64,000 nucleotides of DNA from Chlorops oryzae (lineage: Eukaryota > Arthropoda > Insecta > Diptera > Chloropidae): the NCBI GenBank assembly GCA_020466095.1, contig CM035808.1, forward strand, positions 5,913,633-5,977,632, in the 5' to 3' direction. How positions within the stretch are numbered: position 1 is the first letter of the stretch; every line of letters starts with the position of its first letter. The notes under the pieces were generated by a model. The model searched no databases, was not told the origin of the DNA, and saw nothing but the letters and a program-made list of their open reading frames with translations. This document shows, one piece after another, positions 34,832-45,408 of the stretch. Made by a program: the position numbers and the translations under genes.

Positions 34832-37800
34832 ACGTCAGTCGGGGGGCCTCGGAAAAGAATAAAAAACCTAAAAGAAACAGTAAAGAGCGGGAAGTCCAAA
34901 ATTTGTATTCGAAAATCTCTATTGTTGCTTATAATGTAAATGGATTGGGGAGGAAAAGGGCTAAAACGGATTTCTTTGAGTACATAAGTAAATGTGACGT
35001 GTTTGCGTTGCTGGAAACACATGTAGAGAAACAAAATATCGAAAACTATGAAAATAACTTTGTTTTTAAAAATTTTTATACGTTTTGGATTGCGGCGACC
35101 AGGAGCAGCAGATTTGGTAGAAGTAGTGGTGGAGTTGTGTTTGGAGTAAAAAAAGGACTAGAAAAAGTTGGTATTAAACATGTTTTCGAATACAGAAATG
35201 GCGTCAATTTTGTAAAACTATTATTTAATAAGATAACTATTTCGTTATTTCCACTTTATTTAAGAGGAGCCGATTGGACTGCCGAGTATAAGGTGGTGAG
35301 AGATTTCTTTGACCTAAATGAAATTATAAACCCAATAATAATGGGGGATCTGAATGTAAGAATTGGAAAAGAACAACAGAATGTTGATGAAATGGTTATG
35401 TCAATGTTTACTAATGGGGCCGACGTACGGAAATCGAAAGATAAACTAGTTAACGGAAACGGTAGAAGTATTTTGGAATTTTTTGATGATTACGGTTTGA
35501 TAGTTTTGAATGGAAGAACACGAAGTGATGTGGACGGAGAGTTTACCTATATAGGAGGACAGGGGAATTCGGTAAATGATCTATGTGCCGTATCACAAGA
35601 ATTAGCACAAGTTATTTTAGACTTTGAAGTCGAAGAGAAAATTTGGTCCGACCATTTGCCGATAAAACTATCCCTAGAAATTCAAAAAGGCTCAAATGCA
35701 AGAGAAAAACTCAATCTATTACCAAAATTGTTATGGATAGAGTCTAGGAAAGAAATCTACCAATCACGTTTAAACGAAAAACTTTTTGATTTACTTGCGG
35801 AAAAACCAAATGTAGATCTTCAGGATTTATGTAATATAATTTATTCGTCTGCAGAGAAAAATATGAGAACAAAATCTACAGGGCACAAAAGTAAATGGTT
35901 TGATTACCAATGCGAAAAATTCCGAAATACGCTGTTTAAGAAATTGAAAAAGTTCAGAAAATCAAACAGTGAAGACGATAAACTAAACTACATTGAAGCT
36001 AAAAGAGTGTATGAAGAGTTATGTGACGCAAAAAAACTTGAACATATTACAAATATAGAGAGGACACTAACAAATGTGAAAAATAGTAAAGACTGGTGGA
36101 ACGCCGCAAAGTATATAAAAAATCAGGATTTTTGTGTAGGCCCGCACATTACAGCAGATATGTTTAGAAACCATTTTCAGAGTTTATTGAATCACCAAAA
36201 CAATGTACCAGAACTAGACTATGTACCCCCAGAAACACACGATACTTATCTAGATGGGCCTGTTACCGTCGAGGAAATAAAACAAATGTTAAAGAAAACA
36301 AAGCAGAATAAAGCACCAGGCATGGATAGAGTTTCATATGAATTCTTTTCTAACGCAACGAACGAGTTTCTAGAAAGCTTAGCAGATGTTTACAACAGAA
36401 ATTTAGATACGGCAAATGTTGACGTAACTTTCGAAACAAGTATAATTTTCCCTATCTTTAAAAAAGGTAATGCTGATGATGTCCAAAACTACAGAGGAAT
36501 ATCCTTTATGAATTGTATCGCGAAGATTTTAATGGGTATCGTAAATAATCGTTTGGGTGCGTGGGTGGAAAGAAATGGAAAATTAAATGAGTTTCAGGCA
36601 GGCTTCAGAAAAAGTTATTCAACGTATGATAATATTTACAATCTAACGTCAATCGTCCATTTAAAATGGTCAGAAAAAAAGAAAGTGTACGTATTTTTCG
36701 TAGACTTTCGTGCGGCTTTTGACAAAATACCCAGAAGACTTCTTATGCATAAGTTAAGAGAACTCAAGGTATCGGAAAAAATAATTAGATTTTTGGAAGC
36801 AGTGTATTCTAACACAAAATCAGTGGTGTGGACTGGGCAAGAGCTCTCGGATCCCTTTTGCACACATACTGGAGTTAAGCAAGGATGTCTGCTATCTCCA
36901 CTTTTATTTGCTCTCTTTATCAATGATCTACATGATGATCTAGGAGGAGGCCTAGATATTGATAACCTAAACGTTAGAGTCCTTCTTTATGCAGATGATC
37001 TAGCTATTCTCGCAGATGATGCTAATATTTTGCAAAATATGATAAACCGACTAGAACAGTACTGTGGATCATGGGGAATGGAAGTAAATCCAGAAAAATC
37101 AAAAATAATGGTCTTTAGAAAGGGTGGAAGACTAGCAGCAAGGGAGAGATGGTATTATAAGCGAGAGGAGATTGAGATCGTACCAGAGTATAAATATCTT
37201 GGCATTATTTTAACACCTACTCTATCGTTTAAAAAACATATCAAAAAGCGAAATAGTGAAGCAAAATTCAAAATAAATAGTACATGGGCAAGTTTTTTGG
37301 GCAAGAGGAAAATTCCATTGAGAGCAAAGTGGAAACTCTACTTGGCAGTTTGTCGATCGGTGCAGGCATATGGAGCACAGATTTGGGGATATGGTGATTT
37401 TGAAGAGGTAAATCTGCTACAAAGATATTTTGTGAAAAGGATTTTAAAGTTGCCAAACCAAACGCCGAATTACGTTCTAGCACTAGAGGGAGGACTAGAA
37501 GATGGTTACATATATACGCTAGGTTTACATTTGGAGTATATATGGAAAACATTATTTGAATATGAGGAATCTCGATTGCCGTACCAACTCTCAAAAAAAA
37601 TTCTAGTTAAAAAAGTATATTGGTATACGGAAATAGAAACTTTAATGAGATCGTGCGATATAGACTGGGAAAATAGATTAACATCGAAATATGAATGGAA
37701 GAAGAACAATGTTGGACTCTTGACCAATCTAAAATACAAAAAGACTAATGAATATGTTGAATTAGCGAGAAGTAGTCATACAAGAATATATAGAAACTTG

Positions 37801-38151
37801 GATTTCTCAAAATCGATAACATATTGCAATGAAAACTTTAATCGTACTCAAATAACTTGGATAATGAAAGCTCGGGGGGATTTACTTTGGCTTAATGGAA
37901 GTAGATTTAATGGGGCTACTTCAAGGCTCTGTAGTCTATGCAATCTAAATGAGGAAGAGAATTTAATGCACTTTTTGGGACGTTGCCCAGTACTCAAAGA
38001 AATACGATTAGCGTGCTTCTCAGACTGCTCTTTAAATGAGATAAGTATATTGGAAGTCTTAAACGGTTTGAAAGGTTGGAGTAATCTAGCCACGTATGTT
38101 GAAAAAGCAATTGCTTATAGAAAACTCCTGGTAGATGAATTCAATTTTTGA
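34825..38151 (+). CDS. LINE ORF2: APE endonuclease and reverse transcriptase
   Basis: About 1108 codons if entered by -1 shift; residues below count from the TTG at 34903. The apurinic-type endonuclease is at 1-255: AYNVNGLG (9-16), E38 (LLETH), GDLNVRIG (D149, N151) and SDH (249-251). Reverse transcriptase is at about 455-720: the NKAPGMDR block, motif A FVDFRAAFD (599-607), motif B GVKQGCLLSPLLF (657-669) and motif C YADD (696-699). A C-terminal CX2CX9HX4C knuckle lies at 1010-1028. No stop or frameshift interrupts it, so the protein could be active. It would nick the target DNA and prime reverse transcription there. There is no early ATG: the first is inside the endonuclease, which supports translation coupled to ORF1. 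Stop at 38149. Confidence 0.93.
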   Translation, partial: HVNVSRGASEKNKKPKRNSKEREVQNLYSKISIVAYNVNGLGRKRAKTDFFEYISKCDVFALLETHVEKQNIENYENNFVFKNFYTFWIAATRSSRFGRSSGGVVFGVKKGLEKVGIKHVFEYRNGVNFVKLLFNKITISLFPLYLRGADWTAEYKVVRDFFDLNEIINPIIMGDLNVRIGKEQQNVDEMVMSMFTNGADVRKSKDKLVNGNGRSILEFFDDYGLIVLNGRTRSDVDGEFTYIGGQGNSVNDLCAVSQELAQVILDFEVEEKIWSDHLPIKLSLEIQKGSNAREKLNLLPKLLWIESRKEIYQSRLNEKLFDLLAEKPNVDLQDLCNIIYSSAEKNMRTKSTGHKSKWFDYQCEKFRNTLFKKLKKFRKSNSEDDKLNYIEAKRVYEELCDAKKLEHITNIERTLTNVKNSKDWWNAAKYIKNQDFCVGPHITADMFRNHFQSLLNHQNNVPELDYVPPETHDTYLDGPVTVEEIKQMLKKTKQNKAPGMDRVSYEFFSNATNEFLESLADVYNRNLDTANVDVTFETSIIFPIFKKGNADDVQNYRGISFMNCIAKILMGIVNNRLGAWVERNGKLNEFQAGFRKSYSTYDNIYNLTSIVHLKWSEKKKVYVFFVDFRAAFDKIPRRLLMHKLRELKVSEKIIRFLEAVYSNTKSVVWTGQELSDPFCTHTGVKQGCLLSPLLFALFINDLHDDLGGGLDIDNLNVRVLLYADDLAILADDANILQNMINRLEQYCGSWGMEVNPEKSKIMVFRKGGRLAARERWYYKREEIEIVPEYKYLGIILTPTLSFKKHIKKRNSEAKFKINSTWASFLGKRKIPLRAKWKLYLAVCRSVQAYGAQIWGYGDFEEVNLLQRYFVKRILKLPNQTPNYVLALEGGLEDGYIYTLGLHLEYIWKTLFEYEESRLPYQLSKKILVKKVYWYTEIETLMRSCDIDWENRLTSKYEWKKNNVGLLTNLKYKKTNEYVELARSSHTRIYRNLDFSKSITYCNENFNRTQITWIMKARGDLLWLNGSRFNGATSRLCSLCNLNEEENLMHFLGRCPVLKEIRLACFSDCSLNEISILEVLNGLKGWSNLATYVEKAIAYRKLLVDEFNF

Positions 38152-38336
38152 GGCTTTAAAGAATTATAAATTGTAATTTTAAGAAAGAGATAAATTTAAG
38201 CTCGACTCACGACAGACGGCTATTATTTTGCCATGTCGTATTGATTCTTTAACAAATGTATAAGATACTTTTAAGTTTTGAATTTTAAATTTGAATTTTT
38301 GTAGTAGATATTAAGATCAAATACAGGAAATAAAGA

Positions 38337-38364
38337 ATCTATCTATCTATCTATCTATCTATCT
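38337..38364 (+). repeat. (ATCT)7 tail of the LINE
   Basis: Seven exact ATCT units follow AATAAAGA at the 3' end of the LINE and are directly followed by the 13-bp target duplication. Confidence 0.95.
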
Positions 38365-38377
38365 AACTCGTCTAAAG
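38365..38377. repeat. LINE target-site duplication (right)
   Basis: AACTCGTCTAAAG, identical to 34364-34376. Confidence 0.9.
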
Positions 38378-41300
38378 TAAAAAAAAAAATTCCTTTGTTT
38401 TTTTTTTTATAAAAAATCCTATTATTTTGTGCTTATATTTTTGTAGACTTCTAAATCATTCGATCGATTGGCTTGAAGCTTATGTATGTATTAAAATTTT
38501 TGTGCACTAAGGATGGGGGTTGATATTCGTTGAAGAATTGATATCGAGACTGTCATTTGTCGAAATATATATATCTTTTGAAACAATATTGGTACAAGAG
38601 TTAATCGCCTGTTGTTTTTTGATATAAATCTTCGTAGAATCGAAATGGGGTCCTTGGCTGTTTAACCCTTATGTAAGTGAAAAAAAAAACATCTTAAATT
38701 AGAGTGCCAAGATACCCGGGTACCTTAAACAAACTTAATGAAAATTTTTGATTGATATGCAGAAAATATAACACAATATATTCTCCCAGACTTTCAGTTT
38801 TATAGACCCCTTTCGAATACAAGAAAAAAATACATTTGAAAACGGAAAAGGTACCTTGTCACTTTCATAAGGCTTTCTCGAGGCTTTCTCGGGACTGGTA
38901 CTTGTAGTAAATTTGCGATGAGAGTGCCATGTTAAGGGGGTTTCTAGACAACTTTAATTATTCTGTCTTATTTTATTTTTGTAAGTAGTTTATTTTATAT
39001 TTTTTTCATTTTATTTTTTTAATTTAAAAAGTTATAAAACTTGCTGGTTTTTATCTTATAACAGCTGTACAAGATAGGCAAAATATCAGGGCTGATCCGA
39101 AAACATCTTCAAGATAGAGTAAGAGTTTCAATGGGAAAGAATTTTCAAATTCTCCATCCCTTTTAAATAACGTTATTGTTCCTTTTTTCCCCTTCTAATA
39201 AAGTTTTACATATAATTATCATAATTGGTCTAATATAGTGGCTGTCCGTTGCTCCCATGGAGCTGTATCGCACACCTAACAGAGGACCCACATATCCACA
39301 GTTTTTAAGTAGCTTAGTGTGTATTAAGTTTCTATGCCTTATTATAAATATGTTAACTTTTTCGCATTTCTTAGAGCTCCTATGATTCTGAGTACCAACT
39401 TAGAAAATAAGTTTAAATCAATAGAAAGCGTCCTATGTGTAAGGCCCTATGCTGATCTACTGGGACACAAGGAAAGCAAAAGAATAGAAAACTCCGGCCC
39501 GCATTAGCCATTTGCTTTTCTGTTTGAATTTATTTAATATAGTTTTCAAAATGCCTTCAAAGCAATGCACCGCTCGAAGGCAAGCAATCACAATACTAAA
39601 TCCTCAACAACGTACCCCTACATTTGAGAATTTGTGAATGCGCCCACACAGACTTTTCGTGTATATTATGCAGCCTCATGTCAAATTGATGATTGCGCTA
39701 GACAAACAGATGCCAGCTAAGATTTATGGCATGACCGAATTTCAAATTTGTTAAACTAGAACGATGAATGTACGTGAACGGCGGTCAGTCGGTCGGTCGA
39801 CCGGTCCGATTGAAAGACATGAAATATAGTAGGTACACCGTTCTCCCATTAGACAAGATTACACGTTGCCAGATAACAATGAATGTAACTCGCCTGCAAA
39901 CAATCAATTCAATAACTAGAATGCATACATGGCGTAATGTCGTTTATTTGTGTCCATTCATTTTTCATGTGTCAGAAGCTTTGGAACAGGTACCTGTGAT
40001 GTGTCCTGCCATTCAAAGGAGCGAACGGTCTAAAACTTCATAAACGGTGATAATGTTAAATGATTGTATGGAATCTATTATTAAGACAAACATTATAATC
40101 AGTATTCGTGGATCGATAATTTGATTCTTTAAGGCAAATTGAAAGCAAATTGATGCGTCACAAAATGTGTGGGTATTTTTTATAAATGAATTGTTGGGAG
40201 GAAGCAAATTAATGAGTTTAGCTGAGGTGCCATTGTGAAAGCTTTTCTCTAGAATTTTCGATCGAATTTCCCTTGATAAGAACAAATTGTTCTTTTGAAA
40301 GCCCTTACCGAGAGTTTTTCGTGGGATAAATCAATCAAATTTTCTTTTCAAGGAAACGATTTTCCTCTTTTTAATTACACACAAACTCCAACCGCTTTTT
40401 TCTTGAAAGATAATTGCAAAAGTACATAATTTGTGTAAGCTTTTATTTTTATTTTTATTTTTGCTTTTGTTTTTGTTTTCGCAAGCAATTTGCAACTCAT
40501 TCATCATTATGCACGTGCGATTGCATGCAAACCGACTGTCACTGGCGTCAAGTTCCATTTGCGATTGCGTTTAATATCGCTCGACGGAGCACGCCCCGAA
40601 AAACATCAATAAAATCCCGAAAGCTCAGATCTGTGATTTCACTTTGCCATGGTGTGTTTGGAAGGAAGCGAGCGCGCAGAGCAAGCCCGCCATTTCGCTC
40701 CTCCACTGTATTTGAGTGCCATTAATTTTCATTTTCCTTGACTGCACGCGTGTGTGTTTGTACAGAGTATCATCGTTAGTCGTTTGGGGTCATAGTCCTA
40801 TTTACCTTACGCGACAATCCACAATCCATGCTTCTTATATTCTCTAGCTCGCGCTATCGTCGACATAATCTCATCAATTCTCCATGTACCTACTGGATGG
40901 AGCCTTTGAATAGCGCACGTTTGTTAGTTTCTTCCACGTATTCAGCTTGCAAAAACTTGTAAACAACCTCAGGACTAGAAAGGACCTTTAATATTTCTTC
41001 ATTTTCAATGCATAGCTCAACTACGCAATATGGGTCACATATCCTGTTGCGTGCGGTTTGCACTCATATGGTCGTATATACAAATGTTGTGTGTGTGTGC
41101 GTGTTCAAATCAGTGAGGTACTCACAAACTATAAATCAATCACTTTAATATAAAATCGTTGAAATTATTCAAAGTGCAAGAACGTGTGCTGGGAGAATGC
41201 TGCTCCTTTTCGCCTGCTTTACAATGTCAGAGTTTGATGCATGATGTGGCGATGCCGAGGATTATTTAAGTTTTATGGTCTTGTCTTCTTTATGCGGTTA

Positions 41301-41510
41301 CATTAATAAGTATTTTATTTAAGCTTTTTCAAGCTTCGAGGGATTTTTGTATAAGCCTTCGAGGTATGTCTCACGGCATATCTCGGATTTGGCTTTCATT
41401 TCATTCGGCAAACATTTTCGGAGTGTTTCAGTTTACATTGTGATTGTGATTTGCAAAATATATAAGTTGGAAAGAAGTCTGAAAAAGGTGAACAATATAC
41501 TCCGAAGTTA
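38378..41510. other. Intergenic, nothing recognised
   Basis: AT-rich. A short GGTC run lies at 39787-39805. A locally GC-richer stretch at 40540-40760 has no identifiable core promoter. No gene seen. Confidence 0.4.
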
Positions 41511-42160
41511 TTCCGAAATTACTCCGAAAATATTATAATTTTATGAAGCTCAGAGAAAAGGAGTCCGAAACAAGTATAAAATTTACAAATTATAAGGCCC
41601 GATATTACAGTGCATACTTAAGTTAAGGAAGCTTGAAGACTTAAGAACACCTTAAGTGTCAAGCGGTTTAACAGTCAATTTTTATCCAAAACTCACGAAA
41701 ATTGTTTTCGGCAGGCAACATTTGTAAAAGCCTATATTTTTATTTATACATTTTTAAAATTCGTAAAATTAGTGAAATTCCTTCATTAAATTAATTTGAA
41801 AACTTATTTAAGGAGCACTTAAAATTTGTACTGTTAAAATGCTTTACAGACTTAAGCTTTACTTAAGTGCTAAGGAGACCTTAAGTATGCACTGTAATAT
41901 CGGGCCTAAGACTCAGAAATATGACTCTGAAAGTACTCCTAAATTTAAAAAAAACACGAGGCTTAGAAACATTCAAAAGTCCGAAATGAGAATGAAATAG
42001 ATATGTAAAAAAAATTGTTGCTGAGAATTTTGACTCCGAAATTACTCCGAAAATTTTATAAAATAAGAAGCTCAGACAAATGAGTCCGAAATTTTTATTA
42101 CACATTTACAAAACATGCTTTGGGCTCAGAAATATGACTCCGAATTGTAACTGAAATATG
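41511..42160 (+). repeat. Tandem duplication (about 210 bp) rich in ACTCCGAAA boxes
   Basis: TCCGAAATTACTCCGAAAA at 41512 recurs at 42035, and CTCAGAAATATGACTC at 41912 recurs at 42125. Subtracting the 311-bp MITE plus 3-bp duplication that splits the first copy, the offsets are about 209-213 bp, so this is one tandemly duplicated unit. Confidence 0.7.
41593..41909. mobile_element. Harbinger-like MITE with 27-bp TIRs and TAA duplication
   Basis: The 311-bp element (41596-41906) begins GGCCCGATATTACAGTGC and ends with the reverse complement, GCACTGTAATATCGGGCC. The arms match for 27 bp. TAA flanks both sides (41593-41595 and 41907-41909). A GGCC-type terminus with a 3-bp T(A/T)A duplication is the PIF/Harbinger signature. 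No ORF, hence non-autonomous. It sits inside one unit of the 210-bp tandem repeat. Confidence 0.8.
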
Positions 42161-43084
42161 TATTATTACAATTTGAACAATGTCTGCACTCCTTACTCAT
42201 AATTGGGAAATTTACATGGGAACATAAAAGTAAGATACGGGTTCAAGAGGAGAGCTCTATATGACTCATGTTCCGGCAGATTCAATTTATGAAATCCGGC
42301 TTATGAAAGGCGACTTAATAGCAAGATGGAAAACACATTCATTTTGGACTCCTAGTGAACCCCTTCACATGTAGGATGTATGATTTGTATTATTAGAAAA
42401 TATTCATATATATTTCGACTATAAGAATCGTTTATTCGCCTCAAATTAAAAATTCATAAATCGTATAGATTATATGCTCTTTTGCAACAAGTTGAACTTA
42501 TTCGACCAACAGAACGACCCAGCCGGAAAATTGCCTAGAGAAGTCAATCATCGATAATTTCAACAATCGGCATTTTTAATAATTGATCATTTCTAGAATC
42601 GATAGTTTCGATAATCAATATTTTGGCAATTGATAATTTTCTCTAATTTTTTGGTAATTCTAACCAAAGCATTAAAAAATTAGCACCGGGCCTGGTTAGA
42701 CTTTACTGGACAGATCTACGATATAATATAGGTAAATCTAGCCAGGGCCTTTGAAATATATTTTTCTATTCAAATTTCCAGCCGGGAATCTTCAATTTTC
42801 GAAAAGCAATTTTTCGCAAAATAAAATCTTTAAATTAAGACTTTTCTCTATTTAAGAATAATCATTTGTACCAATATATCTAATGAATGAATTGGAGCAA
42901 TGAACTCATTATTCATTCCGAATATTTTCAAAATTTTCTATCTTTTATAATAGGCAGTTAGAAAGTTCTTTAAACGGAATATTCTCAAATTTTCGTAACT
43001 CTTTTGCAATTAATTCTCATGAATATTTTACTGAATATTTCCTCTTATCTTTTTTAGCATAAATTCTGCCTTTCCGCCTTGGCA
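42161..43084. other. Non-coding 5' flank of the multi-exon gene
   Basis: AT-rich with several ATCGATA/GATAAT-like motifs (42550-42640). No gene or repeat with ends. Confidence 0.35.
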
Positions 43085-43092
43085 TATATAAA
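43085..43092 (+). promoter_or_regulatory. Possible TATA box (TATATAAA)
   Basis: TATATAAA 184 bp upstream of the ATG at 43276. A start site would be expected near 43115. No convincing Inr there, so tentative. A 7-codon upstream ORF (ATG at 43123, ending TAG) would lie in the leader. Confidence 0.3.
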
Positions 43093-43275
43093 TGGCAAAA
43101 ATTCGAACGCGTAAATCAAAAATGCCTAGCGAGAGGCAGCAATAGCATCAACATCAGCATCAGCCTCCCACACATCCATACATACATACACATGCAACGG
43201 CCTATTTAAGCGACACGCTTGAGTACAAATCGAAAGGAAATTCCGGAAGCACAATCCACTGAAGAGAAGAAGAAA

Positions 43276-43519
43276 ATGTCCAGTCATTCGGGTACGATTG
43301 GTCGCAAACGCGGCAGCAGCAGCAGTGGCGGCGGTGGCGGCAGCAGTGAATACTATTTCGGAAGCGGTGGCGAAAAGATGCGACGTCAACGGTCGGCGGA
43401 ATGGCACAGCCGCCATGGGTATAGCAGCAGCGAGGACGAATACCAGAATACGGGCCAAGCGACAGCCTTCGATACGCATTTACTGGCTCAGCTGCTCTTG
43501 CAAAGTCAGCAATTGGCAA
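43276..43519 (+). CDS. Exon 1 of an unrecognised multi-exon gene
   Basis: The first ATG after an in-frame TAA at 43207, with a favourable GAAAATG context. It encodes 81 residues: a Ser/Gly-rich start, then a more conserved-looking stretch with EYYFGSGGEKMRRQRSAEWH, HGYSSSEDEYQ and DTHLLAQLLLQSQQLA. The exon ends in a good donor (GCAA|GTAAGT at 43520), phase 1. Joining the leftover A to exon 2 gives AAT and then ATG GAT CGT TAT, in frame. The protein looks intracellular, without signal peptide or membrane segment. I do not recognise the family. Confidence 0.75.
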
Positions 43520-43732
43520 GTAAGTAGTTTACGAGTTGAAGGGATTCCAACATTCAATTAGCCGACGGAGAATTTTCTCTACTGGCTTAGTTGGGGGATT
43601 AGATAAATTGCTTAATAAAATGAAATTGATGCTATTCGCTTACTAATTCTGCATTTTCTTGTCCTTTTATGTCCTCTCCTTCGTGTTCGTCCTATACTTC
43701 TTCTGCTACCTCTTCTGTGCCTTGCTGCTCAG
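43520..43732 (+). other. Intron 1 of the unrecognised gene
   Basis: 213 bp, GTAAGT donor and a pyrimidine-rich acceptor TTGCTGCTCAG. The phase fits both neighbouring exons. Confidence 0.7.
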
Positions 43733-44871
43733 ATATGGATCGTTATGGTTCGGATACTGAGAACGGTGAAATCGCTTCGTCGCTTCTGCAGGACTTCCCA
43801 TCATCGCAACGAGACTTAAATGCAACACAAGCATATCAGCAAAAGCACCAAAGACAACAACAACAACAACAACAGCAAAAAGTACAGGACTATGCTCGCC
43901 CAAAAAGCAACAACAGCAAAAACAACAGACTGCGGTCACTGCCAATACCAAGCTTCAAAATAGTAACGTAAATAATCCTTTGACGTCGAGTCAAAAGCTC
44001 GGTGCCGCCACATCGTTAACATCGTCCTCAGCCAACAATAACAACAAACGCAGTACAAATCCATTTCTCAATTCCAAATACGACTCGCAATCGAATTCCG
44101 ATTCATTGAGCGAACGACTTTCGTATTCGGGTAGTGTAACGATGTCAGATCGATTGCAAGCCTCAGCAGATTATAATGCCACAATCGCACCAACGGCATC
44201 CACAGCAGCAGCAGCAGCAGCAGCAACAACGACAACACACAGTAGCGCATTTCAAATGCTTTCTAATGCGGCTAGCGGTGCTTTGAGCGGCTTAAGTTCC
44301 GGTCTGCATACTTTGGCGACGCCTTCGTCCGGTGCAACGCGCGCGCATTCGCGACATTCGAAAGGCGCTGGCGGTGGCGGTGTTCGCACGTTAGGCAGCC
44401 GCGCCAGCGGCATGACGTCGTCGAGTAGCGGTACGTCTTCCAATGGCAATGCTGCTGCTAATTCTTGTTCGGCAACGGCGACCGCTGCAGCAGTAGCTGC
44501 GGCCATGGCCAATCGTAATGAACGCGAAAAGCTTAAATTGCAGCAAATCCAAATGGAGCTGCGTGAATTCGCGCAAAGTGCATCCGAAAGCTCGGCCATC
44601 TCCGCTGGCATTGGAGCTTTCGCACAGGGTGGCGGCATCGGTGTCGGTATCGTAAATGTCGCATCCGATTTAGATGATTTCGGCGGTTTCGGTGATAGCG
44701 AGTCAGAGCCGCCACCCGAGCCCGCGCCACCAGAAATACCGCCGCGTGCTCAATCCTTGCTTATGTCCTTGCGAAAGCATTCGGACTATAAGCTCAAATA
44801 CGAGGATAAAGGGGACCAGAAACATGAGGAATTCATACCGACAAGTCAATTACAACAGCATCAACAAAAAG
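43733..44871 (+). CDS. Exon 2 of the unrecognised gene, with an apparent -1 frame break
   Basis: It opens NMDRYGSDTENGEIASSLLQ, continues into a poly-Gln tract from CAA/CAG repeats (about 43857-43879), and reads frame 1 to PK at 43900-43905. That frame then stops at 43969. The frame shifted by -1 from 43905 (KQQQQKQQ, then NNPLTSSQKL) stays open to the exon's end. The shifted part is rich in Ser and Ala, with a conserved-looking start (STNPFLNSKYDSQSNSDSL), a charged helix (REKLKLQQIQMELREFAQ), an acidic-proline stretch with an SH3-ligand-like PEIPPR, and SLLMSLRKHSDYKLKYEDK. The donor is AAAAG|GTGAGT at 44872, phase 1. The break is an A5/A6 sequence error, a polymorphism, or real slippage at CCCAAAA. 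Confidence 0.72.
43899..43905 (+). promoter_or_regulatory. In-phase slippery heptamer C CCA AAA at the frame break
   Basis: The zero frame reads CGC CCA AAA AGC, so CCCAAAA has the X XXY YYZ phase. A -1 slip continues AAG CAA CAA CAG into the long downstream frame. One extra A would have the same effect, so an assembly indel is the simpler alternative. Confidence 0.35.
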
Positions 44872-45408
44872 GTGAGTTCGAAGAGAGCTTTTTGCCTTCG
44901 TCCTTTTAGTAGTACTAAAAACTAAGCTTTTCTTTGAATACGAGTGAGAACAGTTTTGAAAAGGAAACCCCTTATTTTGTTTCATGAACTTTATGGCAGA
45001 GAATACTTGTATTCTTCGAGATATCAACTTACCACACTCATTGCGAAGCTTATGTGAAAGCTTATGCGAAAGTTCAACAAAGATGGGGATATTTTAACAG
45101 TACTGTAAATGTCAAAAGCTGTTCTAAATTCTTTAAAGGTTTTAGTACCTTCTCTTTTAAAAGGAACTTCGTGCCTTTTCTTTTTACATCCCTTCTTTAC
45201 ATCTGGAATCCTAAGGTAGTCACAACTTAGAAACCTCCCCTGTTACCTACTCCTAATTAGACAGGTCTTCAAAAGTGGTGAAAGGGCTAAATAAAGCAAA
45301 AAAAATTTTTTGTTGGGAGCCAAAAACTGAAGTCTTATAGATGGAAATGGTTAATTTACTAGATCGGGATGATTTCGGATGAATATTTATTATTGTTGTA
45401 AAGGCCAT

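Larger units (their letters stand above)
34377..38364 (+). mobile_element. Non-LTR retrotransposon (LINE), near complete, 5'-truncated in ORF1
   Basis: A 3988-bp insertion between 13-bp duplications, with an ORF1 fragment, a full endonuclease-reverse transcriptase ORF2, a 187-nt 3' UTR and an (ATCT)7 tail (38337-38364). ORF1 is open right up to the insertion edge, so the 5' end is truncated. ORF2 shows no stop or frameshift and the duplications are identical, so the insertion is recent. It has an APE-type endonuclease and a C-terminal CCHC knuckle and no RNase H that I could see. I do not assign a clade; the microsatellite tail argues against poly(A)-tailed Jockey or R1 groups. Confidence 0.93.
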
